Part shown: positions 23,121 through 34,020 of the stretch, piece by piece | Position numbering within the stretch: position 1 is the first letter of the stretch | How the letters are laid out: each line of letters opens with the position of its first letter | Made by a program: the position numbers and the translations under genes | NCBI GenBank assembly: GCA_034509495.1 | Contig: CM067511.1 | Coordinates: 1,873,488-1,937,487, forward strand | Source: Acestrorhynchus altus | Taxonomy: Eukaryota; Chordata; Actinopteri; Characiformes; Acestrorhynchidae | DNA: 64,000 nt | Direction of reading: 5' to 3' | The notes under the pieces: model-generated | The model's input: the letters and a program-made list of their open reading frames with translations, nothing else | Database searches by the model: none | Told to the model about the DNA's origin: nothing

Positions 23121-25023
23121 ACGGGGTCTTCCTAGGCCTTTCTTGTTGGGGTTCTTGTTCATGTGACACTATCTGGGCTGACATATACTAGAGTCTGATT
23201 AGAAATGGCCATCTGAAGCTTTGTCAAGCCTCACCATCTTGATATACAGTGTAATTTTTTTTCCCTTTGGCTGCTATATGTTGTGCTGAGGGGGCTGTGT
23301 TCGTTCCATTGCCGAACTAAGCATATCTTAATTGTTTTCCCTCATTGCATTTCAGTGAATCAGATGTTCCAGCCATATGTCCCTTTGATGGATGATGATG
23401 GATGTTCAGTTAGTTGGAAAAAATATGCTCCATCAGTGACTCAGGAAAAAAAAACAAAAAACTGAAGCACGACGTCAGTGTTTACAGCCACTGACTACAG
23501 TAGAAAAAGCTATTCACACTTGCTCTTTAAGGGTTTACGTGTCTCGGTGCCCCTGGTGCTCAGAATTGGCAGAGAAGTGCTTTTTGGTTAGTTATGCCTT
23601 TTCAAGCATGTTCTAAGCCTTGGCTTTTAATTTTCATTTCTTTGCTGCGGAATGAAGGCATGTGCATAGCGTCCGGTTCTTCTGGTACGTCTAGCACCAG
23701 AGTTGGGCGAAACATGGGAACCTCTCCTTTATGCCACGGGATGCAATGCGCTGAGGATAGAAATCTTCATCTTTGCATTTATAACAAGCAGCAAATGTGG
23801 CTCAACCATCAATCTGATGCACTGTCTGAAATCTAGCCCTTGATTGGTACATTTATAATGATACACAGTCATGTGGTCGTCAGTATGTCAGACAGTTACG
23901 TAGGTATTAGATAATTATATGATAAATATTGAATTAAAATACACACTAATTGAGGGGTGTCCCCATTACTGAAACTGGCATTCAATAGCATATAACTCCA
24001 GAGTAAAGGGTTTTGAATATAATGGACAGCAAGCACATAAACCCTCTCAGCACTGTGCTGCCAAGCAGAGGATCTGCATTCTCTAAAGTGACGGACCTCC
24101 ATCCAGAACCCTCGGGATACAATCAAATCCTCACAGCAGTGCTCAAATACGTGGGGCAGGGGCTGTTACTCCATCATAGCATTTTACCTTAATGTGGGAA
24201 TCATATTTTTTCCATACTCCTTGGCAAATCCCTGCATTTTGAGACAATTCTGAGAAGTCTAGGATCTCCTGTCTCCAAAGCTGATCTAGGGTTCTACTGG
24301 ATGAAAGCGACAGTGTGTTTACCGGCACTGCCTTTACCTTATATGAAGTTTGGTGGACAATCTGAAATGTTCAACTATCAAAAATGAGGGATATACAGTA
24401 ACGTCTACAGGCAAATTCATTCTGAATGCAGTGCATTCTGTCCGTATTCAGACCTTTTCAAAATGCAGGATCTGTTCATTCATATTCCATCACTAAACCC
24501 CAAAGTGCCCAACAAGAGCCTGTCTTTCCTAAGACAACCCGAGGACTCACCTACTGTGGTCCACATTTGCACGATCTTAGGGAATATAGTGTTTCTGTGA
24601 AAGGATTCTTTCCCTTAAAGGTTAATTGAGAGTCAAGCTCACACTCAGGTCTTTCCAAGGCAGGTCCTTCACAGGGACAGTTGTGTTTGACATGGAAATT
24701 GTGGCGGAGAGGAGAGAAGAGAGGGAGTCTGGTTCAGGGGAGATAACAGCAGACCAATGGAAACCATATAGTACATTTGAACCTGCACAGCAGCTTTTGG
24801 CTCACAGATAGATTGCCAATGAGTGGTGACAGTTTGGGAAGCCAAAGGAATTTCTGAGCTGCACGTATGGGTTTCGCCTCACGACTCCGAATCGCTCCAT
24901 TTAGGCCCAGCGCTGGTCAGCCCTCCCGAAGCTTGATAGCAACTTTGGTCAGTGAAGAATATGATGCACTGGTGTGTCAAAGGAGAGGAGACATTTTTAT
25001 TGAGTAGACAAGAAAACCTTTCG

Positions 25024-25024
<1 letters not shown>
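23121..25024. other. No gene seen
   Basis: Long repeat-poor stretch. Six short frames (60-80 codons) on both strands have no domain. No splice-supported exon recognised by eye. Confidence 0.4.

Positions 25025-25079
<55 letters not shown>
25025..25079. repeat. (TG)n microsatellite
   Basis: About 27 TG dinucleotides without interruption. Confidence 0.95.
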
Positions 25080-25082
<3 letters not shown>

Positions 25083-25374
25083 AGTGCACTGGCAGGAACC
25101 CAAACAATAAATAATAAATGTGATGTTTTTGATATCCAATCAATCAAGAACTTCTCTTGGTTCTTTTTGGTGAGGCTCAGAGCAGAATTTGGAGCACACT
25201 ACCACCACCATGCTTAACAGATGCTTAGCAGAGCTTTTGCTAACAAATCAAATACATTTTAAACCTCTGCATTACGTGGGATAATTCAATAAATAAAAAT
25301 TAACCTTATGTGAGCATCTCAAAACATTTCAACATCATTAAAATAATAACTGATTGAACGTAGTGCATTTGTTC

Positions 25375-25618
25375 TGCCTCAGAGGGGAATTGAGCCCATT
25401 TATCCCATCCACACACAGTGATACACACACATACACACTGGTGAATTCACACACTAGGAGGCAGTGAGCACACATGCCTGGAGTGGTGGGCAGGTGGAGA
25501 GGTTAACTGCCTTGCTCAAGGGCACTTCAGTCTTGTTCTGCCAGTTCAGGGATTTGAACCGACAACCTTCCAGTCACAAGGCTGATTCCCCAACCAACAG
25601 GACACAACTGCCCCAAAA
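25375..25618 (-). mobile_element. tRNA-derived SINE (minus)
   Basis: Minus-strand element. The B box reads GGTTCAAATCC (plus-strand GGATTTGAACC at 25550-25560). The body CCTTGCTCAAGGGCACTTCA and CTAGGAGGCAGTGAGCACAC matches the plus copy at 25.9 kb. The tail end toward 25380 has GAGCCCATTTATCCCATCC. Confidence 0.75.
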
Positions 25619-25851
25619 GAAAGTGTATCTAGAGGGACTGCAGTACCAGCTCCCTGTTAAATATTAATCTATTTAATATTTAGTCTTCTTAAAGGATGTG
25701 TCGGATATGAAACAGATACCCTTCAGCTCAGCTAAAAGGCTGAAAAGCAATTATACAACTCCTGTTTTACGATTTCCAGGCCTGTGTTTCATTTTATTCT
25801 ATAAACATTTGACTGCATTTCTCACAAATTCCAAAAAGACAACCTCTGTTT

Positions 25852-26095
25852 AAGGGGCAGCCCTGGCCTGGTGGTTTGGGAACCAGCCTTGTGACCGGAA
25901 GGTTGCTGGTTTGAATCCGAACTGGTAGGATATGATGGAAGTACCCTTGAGCAAGGCACTGAACTCCCCAGCTGCTCTCTGGGTACCATGAATAGGGCTG
26001 CCCACCCCTCCGGGCACGTGTGCTCACTGCCCCCTAGTGTGTATCAGTGTGTGTTGATGGGTTAAATGCAGAGGACAAATTCCCCCTGTGTGCAG
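25852..26095 (+). mobile_element. tRNA-derived SINE (plus)
   Basis: The A box TGGCCTGGTGG lies at 25864-25874 and the B box GGTTTGAATCC at 25908-25918, 34 bp apart, as in a tRNA-type RNA polymerase III promoter. Then CCCTTGAGCAAGGCACTGAA, GGGCTGCCCACCCCTCCGGG and CACTGCCCCCTAGTGTGTAT. Best-preserved SINE in the window. It faces the minus copy at 25.4 kb. Confidence 0.8.
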
Positions 26096-27280
26096 CACAG
26101 TGGATCAACGAGCACCTTTACTTTAGAGAAGCTGATTTAAGGAGCAACTGGAGTGATTTGGGCCACTTTACCTGCTGTGTGAAAGTAGCCTTTGGTTTCC
26201 TTCTGAAACTACTGTTTTCTTTCCACATCCTGAACCAGAGCTTATTTTTTTAATGAATTTTTGGTCAAAATGTTTATAAACCTATTATTCAACATTGTCT
26301 TCCTGTGAGGAAGCTTAGACTCATTTGAAGTCCTCAGACGTCCGCTTCCATTTAGCCCTACTGGAGCGTTTCACTTTGTTTACCCTTTAATTATGCAGGG
26401 ATTTTGAAAAGTCAGGGAATTCTCCAGCAATCCATAAGTTTCAATCTTTGAAAAGCTTCTCCAGTCAGTTTTACAGGCTCCATCTTTTCTCCTCCTAACA
26501 AACAATGAAGAGAACTTGTTCGGTTAGATTGAATGATTGAGGTCAGGATTTAGGGGTCTTTTCTAATACGTCTCCTGTCTGTGCTTGGCTTGCTTTCTGT
26601 CTCTTCCTTATTGATACCGCTGAAATATACAGTTAATGGAATTTCCATTCTCCCGGCGCTCCTGGCACCCTGGCCGATCGCCCAGGTGAAGATGGATGGC
26701 TGAGATAGCTGCGTTTCATCAAAATCGCATCCGTAAACAAATTTGCAGATGCTGCGCTCTAGTTTGGTTACAACTTTATCTATAAGGATAGTTCTTCTCC
26801 AGTTCCACTACAGCTGTTAGGGAGGGAAAGTGGCAAACACGGAAGTTTCCTCCTTCGCTTTTCCACAGTTGTGTTGAAATACGGCCGGCGGTGTTAAATA
26901 TTACTCCCAAAAACCACAACTCTGTCATGACGAATGGAGCCAAGGGGGGAGCGAGTGGAGCCTTGTAAGTCATGCTCATCGTTCATCACCAGGCCTGAGA
27001 GTACACGGCTCTCGCTTCTTTAGAAACCCATTAGAGTCATTTGACCTTTGCAGCGGAGTTAAATGGAAGCCTTGAGACGAACCAGGACACTAACAGGACG
27101 GCAGCAGAAAGGTGTGGAGATGCGGCCTGGAATTACAGCCCTGCCGGGGTTTTTCAGCTTTCTCAGCTGAATGTCTGGTTCACCGTTCACGGTTTTGGAC
27201 GCCTGCCTGCAATAACGCGCAACGCCACTGGCAGGGATTTCTATGTGGCCCAACGTTCTGCGATTCAGTGCGCATTTATT
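26096..27280. other. No gene seen; candidate conserved block inside
   Basis: Repeat-poor. 26620-26770 is high-complexity (CCGATCGCCCAGGTGAAGAT, CATCAAAATCGCATCCG) and could be a conserved element. The 136-codon frame at 27041-27451 (+) has no recognisable domain and is overlapped by other frames. Confidence 0.3.
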
Positions 27281-27540
27281 TGCATGTGTATACGCATGAA
27301 CGCCCATAATTCCACTTATCTTTTTTTCATATGCATATCTGTAATTGCTCTCAAATTAGAAATAAACAACTTTCCTAGGGATTTTCAGTCACAGAACATA
27401 TATGACGCCTTTTATTATCTTCGCCATGCGCATATCAGCGGTTGCTCATGAGTTAGAAGAAGGACATCTTGGCAGAATTTGCATGTATGCATGGATGCTC
27501 GTGGCGCCAGTTATCGGTTTTCATATGCATATCTGCATAG
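27281..27540. repeat. Degenerate octamer-like tandem repeat (three units)
   Basis: Unit 1 (27281-27360) and unit 3 (27481-27540) share GCATGTRTRC, a GTTATC/CTTATC word and TTTCATATGCATATCTG. Unit 2 (27424-27458) keeps ATGCGCATATC, GGTTGCTCATGAGTTAGAA. A fourth relative is at 28137-28210. The ATGCATAT core resembles POU octamer sites. Confidence 0.55.
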
Positions 27541-27624
27541 ATAGAGCAGAACGTTCATGTTCAGAGCACAATTTCTGATGCCAACTGTGTCTTCTACATC
27601 ATCTCCAAAATATGCTATAAGGAC

Positions 27625-27700
27625 AAAAGTTTTGGGACACCCGCTCATTTGCTGTTTCTTCTGAAATCAAAGGGAGGAACATGCCATTTTGTAGGCTTCA
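27625..27700 (+). mobile_element. GGACACC-family 5' end
   Basis: ACAAAAGTTTTGGGACACCC followed by GTTTCTTCTGAAATCAAAGG. The same start is at 43.62 kb and 37.87 kb. Only the first ~75 bp remain before the TTAA-family copy begins. Confidence 0.6.
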
Positions 27701-27707
27701 TAACTCC

Positions 27708-28000
27708 AAAGGAGCTTCTAGTGCATGTTTACTGTTCTGTCCACGTGAGAGGGGGCGGGGCTGATGCTCAACCTGCATACAGACTCTGACTGATCAGAGA
27801 GAGGGGGCGGGGCTGATGCTCAACCTGCATACAGACTCTGACTGATCAGAGAGAGGGGGCAGGGCTGATGAAATCATTAACCCAGATATTGGGTTATAGA
27901 TTGTCCACACAGTGTTCATATTTCAAAATAATGTATGATTTAGTCCTTAAAAGGAGACAAAAGGATCTCCTGAAAATACGAAAACATTAAAAACAACATA
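27708..28000 (+). mobile_element. TTAA-family repeat, copy 6
   Basis: CCAAAGGAGCTTCTAGTGCA, CATGTTTACTGTTCTGTCC, then 2.4 GC-box units with the CTCAACC word at 27767 and 27819 (period 52; GC boxes at ~27752, ~27804 and ~27856), then GATATTGGGTTATAGA. After that a deletion joins a 3' piece (GGATCTCCTGAAAATACG). It separates units 3 and 4 of the octamer-like repeat. Confidence 0.7.
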
Positions 28001-28136
28001 TAAATTATCCACAAAGAAATCTGGCACATTTTTGTGTTTTATGCATCTCATCAAACATTGCAGACGCTTAATTTAGAAACAGATACTCGAAATAGCTGTA
28101 TTTTTACTTGTGTTGACTGGGTTAGTTCGAGAAATA

Positions 28137-28210
28137 TATATGCATGAATGCTCACTATCTCGGTTACGTGATTTTCCATGTGCACATCTGCAGTCGCCTT
28201 TGAACTAGAA
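28137..28210. repeat. Octamer-like repeat, fourth unit
   Basis: TATGCATGAATGCTCACTAT, TCGGTTACGTGATTTTCCAT and GTGCACATCTGCAGTCGCC align with units 1 and 3 at 27.3 and 27.5 kb. Confidence 0.5.
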
Positions 28211-28225
28211 ATCATTTTAAGGTTG

Positions 28226-28252
28226 TTTTTTTTTTTTTTTTTTTTTTTTTTT
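28226..28252. repeat. Poly(T) tract
   Basis: About 27 T residues, possibly the A-tail of a minus-strand retroposon, though no body is recognised downstream. Confidence 0.85.
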
Positions 28253-28759
28253 GTCTAGTTCAAACCATACGAGGGCATTCAGAGTGCAGGCATGAATGAA
28301 AAGTTCCACTTAGTCACATTGTGCAATTAAAAGTGAATTAGGACGCTGAAGGAGACAACACATATTTCAGAGGCACTTAAAACTAGCAACCATAGAGCAA
28401 ATGACAAGTCTTAGCAGGGCTTTGTAATTGGAACATTTGTTCATCTTCTCTTGCTGCGTTAAGTGGGACCACTGGAATCAACATGTCAAAACTGCTGTGA
28501 AGCCGAGTAGCATTCCATTCAAAATGAGGGTTTTTGTCTTTTTTTCCGCTCACATTGTTTCTTAATTGCCCGGGCCTGACAGAGCTGGTGTGACGGTTGT
28601 CAAGGCACAGTTGTTTTTGACATCCTTAACCAAAAGCACACTTTCTTTACAATGATTTGGCATGAAAAGTGATTTTAACAAAGCAGAGAGTGATCAGTTC
28701 CGGCGGAAGCTTTGCAGAAAGGGTTCCAGGTAACATGGAACAAAGCAACGGTATAAAGT
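28253..28759. other. No gene seen
   Basis: Unique-looking sequence. The overlapping frames at 28647-28920 belong to the Tc1-like fragment that follows or to nothing recognisable. Confidence 0.4.
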
Positions 28760-28925
28760 GTAGAAAGAAAGTGGGTAGATCATCCGATGTACCAGTCAAG
28801 AGCATGGTGGTGGTTGCATCATGTTCTGGGGCTGCTTTGCTGCCAATGGAACAGTACTTTACATGGTGGATCATCTCAGGATTCTTCAGCATAACTTCAA
28901 ACCATCTGCTAGATGATTGAAACTG
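28760..28925 (+). pseudogene. Tc1-like transposase fragment (catalytic core)
   Basis: One frame reads HGGGCIMFWGCFAANGTVLY, then MVDHLRILQHNFKPSAR before a stop: the conserved Tc1 core. It is the least decayed of the two HGGGCIM-type remnants (the other is at 15.7 kb). No N-terminal HTH nor DNDPKH motif remains. The annotated open frame at 28669-28920 is a different frame and meaningless. Confidence 0.7.
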
Positions 28926-29025
28926 GCCATCCTACTTCGCTCAGACCAACGATGCACCCCCTCTCAAAGTCTATCAACTGGGCAAAATGTCTTTCAGTGT
29001 GGTGTAGAGGCATGTCTATCAGAAA

Positions 29026-29130
29026 GGTACCCTACCAAGAGGTACCCTACAAAGAGGTACCCTACCAAGAGGTACCCTACCTAGAGGTACCCTACCAAGA
29101 GGTACATGACCAATAGGTACACTATCCAAA
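29026..29130. repeat. 15-bp minisatellite (GGTACCCTACCAAGA)n
   Basis: Seven units with GGTAC at 29026, 29041, 29056, 29071, 29086, 29101 and 29116, exactly 15 bp apart. The last two have diverged. It encodes a VPYQE pentapeptide repeat in one frame, without any gene context. Confidence 0.95.
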
Positions 29131-30099
29131 AGTAGCCTTTCAGAGCCTTTATACCCCATTTGTGCCAGTGTCTAAGAAAATATCCACAATCATCCCTCAA
29201 ATATAGTTTTAAATATAAATTTGTTTAATACAACATAATAATATGTTTAGTAAACAACTAATATAATAAATCTAAATAAATAATATTGTTGATGGTACTG
29301 GCAACAACTGTAACTCAGTAAGGGCTGGAAATGAGCTAAATCTGGTCTCGGAAATTGTTCAGGCAGGTCTATGAGGAAAATTAGGACACATTATGTGTCA
29401 TCCTTTTTTCCAGACCTCACAAAGCAATGCAGCTATTCCCACCGAGGCTGGCCATTGTGGCCATGAGGTCAAGAGACAAAGCTCTGGCTGCTGTTTCCAT
29501 GAAAGCAACGTCCTGCCAGCCTCTCCACCCTCCTCAATATAGCGCTCCATTTACAACACAGCCGGTCCCTGTGCTCGGAGCTTTCACAATAACGACACTC
29601 CCCGGCTATTCTCCACGCTCAGAGCTCGAAGGAAGAGAAAGAAATAAATAATCGAAGACGAAAGAGCCTGAAGAAATCTCCCAGCGCTCCGTGTGTACAT
29701 ATACAACAAGCGCGATCCCCAGTGGGCGATGACAGATGCTTGGAGGGCCAGGCGAGGCCCACTGCAGAGGAGAAAAACGTATGCTGAAAGAGAGGAGAGG
29801 AGATAATCTGCTGATTACAGGTAGCTTAGTGTCCTCCAAGAAAAAAGAGATGGAGAAGGAAAGAAAAGCAAAACACTGACAACCAAACAAATAAACATCT
29901 GCCTTATGGAAGGATTACTTCACGCTGTCTTAACGGCAGGTTCCCTGGTTGGCAGGAGCTCAGGATTTTGAGTGTTAAAGTATGGAATTGAAATGTAGTC
30001 GACAATGCCATAATATTAGGTTTGAGAACCCACTGGTCACTCCATCAGCAGAAGCACAAAGCCTTGGTGTAGTTGTAGATGACCAGTTATTATTGCAGA
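29131..30099. other. No gene seen
   Basis: AT-rich to 29300, then unique GC-richer sequence. Frames at 29427-29651 (+) and 29606-29890 (-) have no domain. Confidence 0.4.
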
Positions 30100-30445
30100 T
30101 TTCTCCTTTATAACATCTGGAGAAACCCTTCCTGTCAAAAATATTTGGACACCATAACAGAAGACATGTTTGGCACAAACCAAACACAAGAGCCTCATAC
30201 CGACTGTGAACCGTGATGGTGGAAGTGTGATGGTTTGGAGCTGCTCTGCTGCAGCAGGGTGTGGAGATCTCTCCATCATAGAAACCACTATGAGATCTTT
30301 TTTGTATCAGAGGGGGTTTGAGTAGAACGGAAGAGCGTCTGTACAAAGACTGACGCTGAAACATCACAGAGCTGATAGAATTCCACACGGAGGAGTGGGA
30401 ACGTCTGTCTTCCAGTTGATGTCAGAGACGGTAGACTGTTAAAGG
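30100..30445 (+). pseudogene. Tc1-like transposase remnant, GGSVMVW type
   Basis: Plus-strand translation around 30210 gives DGGSVMVWSCSAAAGCGDLS, then IIETTMRSFLYQRGFE, related to the Tc1 core with the extended CSAAAG variant. The DNA matches the reverse complement of the copies at 41.7-42.6 and 62.1-62.5 kb. It ends near GACGGTAGACTGTTAAAGGA. The listed minus-strand frames here are shadows. Confidence 0.65.
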
Positions 30446-30519
30446 ATGATTATTTCAGGCGAATGAGAAAAAAGCAGCTATTAAAGCAGAGGGGGTCCGT
30501 ACTGAACACACACCTACAG

Positions 30520-30890
30520 TGATATCAGCCCCGCCCCCTCTCTCTGATCAGTCAGAGTCTGTATGCAGGTTGAGCATCAGCCCCGCCCCCTCTCTCTGAT
30601 CAGTCAGAGTCTGTATGCAGGTTGAGCATCAGCCCCGCCCCCTCTCTCTGATCAGTCAGAGTCTGTATGCAGGTTGAGCATCAGCCCCGCCCCCTCTCTC
30701 TGATCAGTCAGAGTCTGTATGCAGGTTGAGCATCAGCCCCGCCCCCTCTCTCTGACAGAGCAGTAAACATGCACTGGAAGCTCCTTTGGTATTTAAACTG
30801 GGATTTAATTCAGCTGGAAACCAGTGAATTTGAGCTGGATTACTCACTACCACTACTTGCTATGATACGTGTCACTTAACATCGGTTTCA
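30520..30890 (-). mobile_element. TTAA-family repeat, copy 7 (4-5 GC-box units)
   Basis: CAGCCCCGCC starts at 30526, 30578, 30630, 30682 and 30734, exactly 52 bp apart. The fifth unit breaks off into GACAGAGCAGTAAACATGCA, TTTAAACTGGGATTTAATTC and AACCAGTGAATTTGAGCTGG. The units are nearly identical, implying recent expansion. The 3' half of the element is absent. Confidence 0.85.
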
Positions 30891-31562
30891 TGTCCTAAAA
30901 TAGACCCAGAATTCCTAGCTGCTTGTGCATCAGGATTAATAGCAGAGGAATTAACTCAGGGTTCAGTGGGTTAAACTTAATGTGAGAGATTCTAGGTTGT
31001 CATCTTCACTTCAGAGCCTTCAAGCTCCATCAGTCCCATTATGCTATTCTCAGTATCCGTATTGAAGACACAGTTCTTGTACTTTGAAAACCCTCATTCA
31101 CATTGCTGTCAGATAGGGATCTTTCTAATTGGACCTCTTAAAGAACTTCTCATCGGATGTTTTCAAAGAACCTTCGTAATGACTCGTGTTAGTAGTGGCT
31201 CTATTATCGAATGATTCAGGTTCATAGTTGTTCTCATCGGAACCCATTAGTTCAGCGAAATGGAGAAGTAAGAGTGTCACGCATCAGAACGAAGCTGCCG
31301 ACTCAAACACTTCTGGTTCCACCAAAAGTCCTGCGGCCCACTCGCAGTCACTTTAACTACTGTGCTTACAAGACCATTTAACGGGCTGTTAAAGGATGTC
31401 GCATGCTGACGTGGGTTTGCCTCTGGTGGGTCTAAAAGCACATGCCGGTGAACGGGGTGGTCATTAAGGCCCTGATAGATTTCCAAAGCACCACAGTCGA
31501 CTGGGCAAATGAGCATCAGACACTACATAAATAACCACTTAGGGCTGGTGTTCTGTCATCTG

Positions 31563-31565
<3 letters not shown>
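30891..31565. other. No gene seen; scattered GGTTCTTT-type words
   Basis: TCTTAAAGAACTTCTCATCG and TTTCAAAGAACCTTCG at ~31135-31175 resemble the short AAGAACC repeats. No ORF with a domain. Confidence 0.4.
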
Positions 31566-31603
<38 letters not shown>

Positions 31604-31612
31604 TTCTCTCTC

Positions 31613-31650
<38 letters not shown>

Positions 31651-31867
31651 CTTCTCTTCCAATCTTTTCCTCCCTATTATTCTTTTTCTCATTTTTCTTT
31701 CTTTTCTCTGTCTTCTCTTGTTCACGTTCCTTCTCTCTTTTCCTTTTTATTCCTTTTTTTTCTCTTCCATTTTTCTTTCTGTTCCATTTCTCTTCTTGCA
31801 TTTTCTCATTCTTTCAATCTCTTCTTTCATCTTCTCCTTTCTATCTCTTCATCTCTTAATTTCTATG

Positions 31868-31910
<43 letters not shown>
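31566..31910. repeat. 345-bp polypyrimidine tract with (CT)n ends
   Basis: Pure (CT)n at ~31566-31650 and ~31871-31908 flank ~220 bp of almost pure C/T in TTTCTT/CTTTTC words. Open frames across it (31509-31859 +, 31616-31801 -) are low-complexity artefacts (Ser/Leu/Phe or Glu/Arg/Lys). Confidence 0.95.
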
Positions 31911-32649
31911 AGGCATTGCAATTAGAATGGCTCAGAAAGGCTAATGACTGTATGCACTGCTGCGTTCATGCTCAGGACCGCTGGCACTTTGGTGGTAAAC
32001 ACCAAAAAAACCCTTATCCTGCCAAATCATCCGTTCTTCTCCCTGAACTTCTGTCAGGAGATCATGAAGAGCATGCTGGAGCACGGGCCTCATTACCGTT
32101 GTAGCAGGACGGATTTCTAAGCTATTTCAAATGCTCAGCAAGGCCGCCGCTATTGATCACACTTCGCCGTGCTTGAATACACACACGCTTACCAGCAACC
32201 GACGCCGGAGACCAGTCCTGTTTATTCATGTCAGTGAGAAACCAAACCCATGTGATTTATTCCAGAGATTTATTCCTGCAAACTTCTCAAGTTGCTTTTT
32301 ATTTACTCACCCAGGACAGTGTTGGCTGTGTCCCAGTCCACTTCAAAGACACCAGCAGATTTCCCAACCATGAAGTGGAAAAATCCCTCGATTCGAGAAA
32401 AGACTCAAGGTCACAAAAATATTTTTAAACGTATGATAACATAAAAAGCCCAACGTCACTGGAATGATTGGCACTTCAGGTGGTCTGATCACGACACACA
32501 GCTTTTCCAAAGTTGATCCCAACAGTCTGCAATGCTGTGAAAATGTCTCTGCACTCTGCCAGAACTGTCTGGCGATGTATGGTAGACATGGCTGAGATGG
32601 CACAGAGACTTCATCCCATGCTGAGTGGTCACTGCTGGTCACTTTACAG
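31911..32649. other. No gene seen
   Basis: Overlapping frames at 32131-32428 and 32343-32642 carry no domain. Unique-looking. Confidence 0.4.
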
Positions 32650-32927
32650 CAACAACATACTTCAATCTCTTCGTTCTACTTGCTAAATGCAAAAACATCT
32701 CGCAACACGAATGTCCTTCATTATTCCTGTTATTAATGTATGTATCAGTATCAACCCTGATCAGGACTTTTATTCTGAAGTTTGAACACTGTGTGAGCAA
32801 AGAGAGTTAACAGCCCCACCCTCTTGGTTTCTTCTATAACTCGTTATCTGCGTCAGTGATGTCATTAGCCCCGCCCCTCTCTCTGATTAGTCAGAGTCTG
32901 TACGCAGGTTGCCCCCCCCCCCCCCCC
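32650..32927 (-). mobile_element. TTAA-family repeat, copy 8
   Basis: GAATGTCCTTCATTATTCCT, GGACTTTTATTCTGAAGTTT, AACACTGTGTGAGCAAAGAG, GATGTCATTAGCCCCGCCCC and GATTAGTCAGAGTCTGTACG, ending in a run of 16 C at 32912-32927 where the next unit should begin. Confidence 0.7.
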
Positions 32928-33259
32928 TTCCTCACTCATACATTGGTGGACTGAAGTGATGGTGATGGTTCGTTGGTCATAACAGTAACAGCTGCAGATC
33001 ATTAGGGTCTGTCCATATTTTGACCTAGTTGGTGACGGCAGATAGCGGAAAGGTGGGTCACACAGTGTCAGAAAACATATAAATAAGACGACTTCGACAG
33101 CGTTTGATAGGGGTGTGTCTCGGCTGATTGATAACGTACTGGTACGTGTCAGGAGTTAGAACAGCTGCCACAGACTGTTCCTTTACCAAACACATAAAAC
33201 GCAGATCTGCTCCCGAACCTTCATTTCAAATCCGTACAGCCGGCTCCACACAGATGCAT
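32928..33259. other. No gene seen
   Basis: Unique-looking sequence without a supported feature. Confidence 0.4.
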
Positions 33260-33800
33260 TAAAAATGCATGTAGTCGTTCACTTTAATTGATAGTGACTT
33301 CAAAGTCAGCACTGAAATTGCATAACAGCTTAATTACAGGGGGCTGGAAGAAACACACACACACACATCTGAAATCCTGCTGCCTTGTCACTGTCCTATT
33401 AAGCCATTTCTATTGCTTCGGAGCCATAACTCACCCCCGATGCACTGAAAGCTTTGGGTATCTTCCATCAAAGTGGTGGAAGGAGGTGTGCCACTGTAAT
33501 AGATGGTAATGTATATCCTGTAATTGCTCCTAAATTATTAGCCAGTTGCCTCACTCAGCTAATTGTTTTGGTTTAAGACCCGTGGCATGGGAGGACACGC
33601 GGGGATATTAATATTCATCGATTTTACGAAGCGCAAAGTGAGATCTTTGTGGGGTTACATTGTCTAATTGTAATTCTTGTTAAGCACAGACAGCATCTGG
33701 GTGATTGCTTAAAAGTCGTCCGTCAACAAGACACAACCGCCCTAATTTCATTAGGCCTAACAAGCTTAGCGGCCTCATGAATTCCAATAAAAGCGTTAAG
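33260..33800. promoter_or_regulatory. Candidate conserved non-coding element
   Basis: Repeat-poor, AT-rich block full of homeodomain-like sites: TTAATTGATAG, GCTTAATTACAGG, CAGCTAATTG, TCTAATTGTAATTC, ATATTAATATTCATCGATTT and CATTAGGCCTAAC. Short CA run at 33352-33366. The frame at 33288-33509 (+) looks non-coding. Followed by poly(T) at 33807-33826. Resembles vertebrate developmental enhancers, by composition only. Confidence 0.3.
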
Positions 33801-33924
33801 CTTTGATTTTTTTTTTTTTTTTTTTTAGCACCAGGGGTCTGTTTTTGTTTCCTTCACAAGGCCTTTCGGCTTCTTTCATGATTATTAGTATGCCTCGCAG
33901 ATCTCTGAGACCTTTAAACTGATC

Positions 33925-34015
33925 TTACACTCAGAAAAAAGGTGTTTTAAAGTGTTTTTGGTTCTTTAAAGAACTGTCTGTGATGGATATGAGTGGGGTT
34001 TTAAAGGCCTAAAGG
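33925..34015. repeat. GGTTCTTT-type short repeat
   Basis: ACTCAGAAAAAAGGTGTTTT, GTTTTTGGTTCTTTAAAGAA and GGCCTAAAGGACCTT. A shared word class with 8.9 and 60.3 kb. It lies directly before a TTAA-family copy. Confidence 0.4.
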
Positions 34016-34020
34016 ACCTT

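Noticed and set aside
25908..25918. Possible tRNA gene because of a B box and nearby A box.
   Set aside because: Cloverleaf pairing is not apparent, and the downstream body is shared with other dispersed copies, so it is a SINE head.
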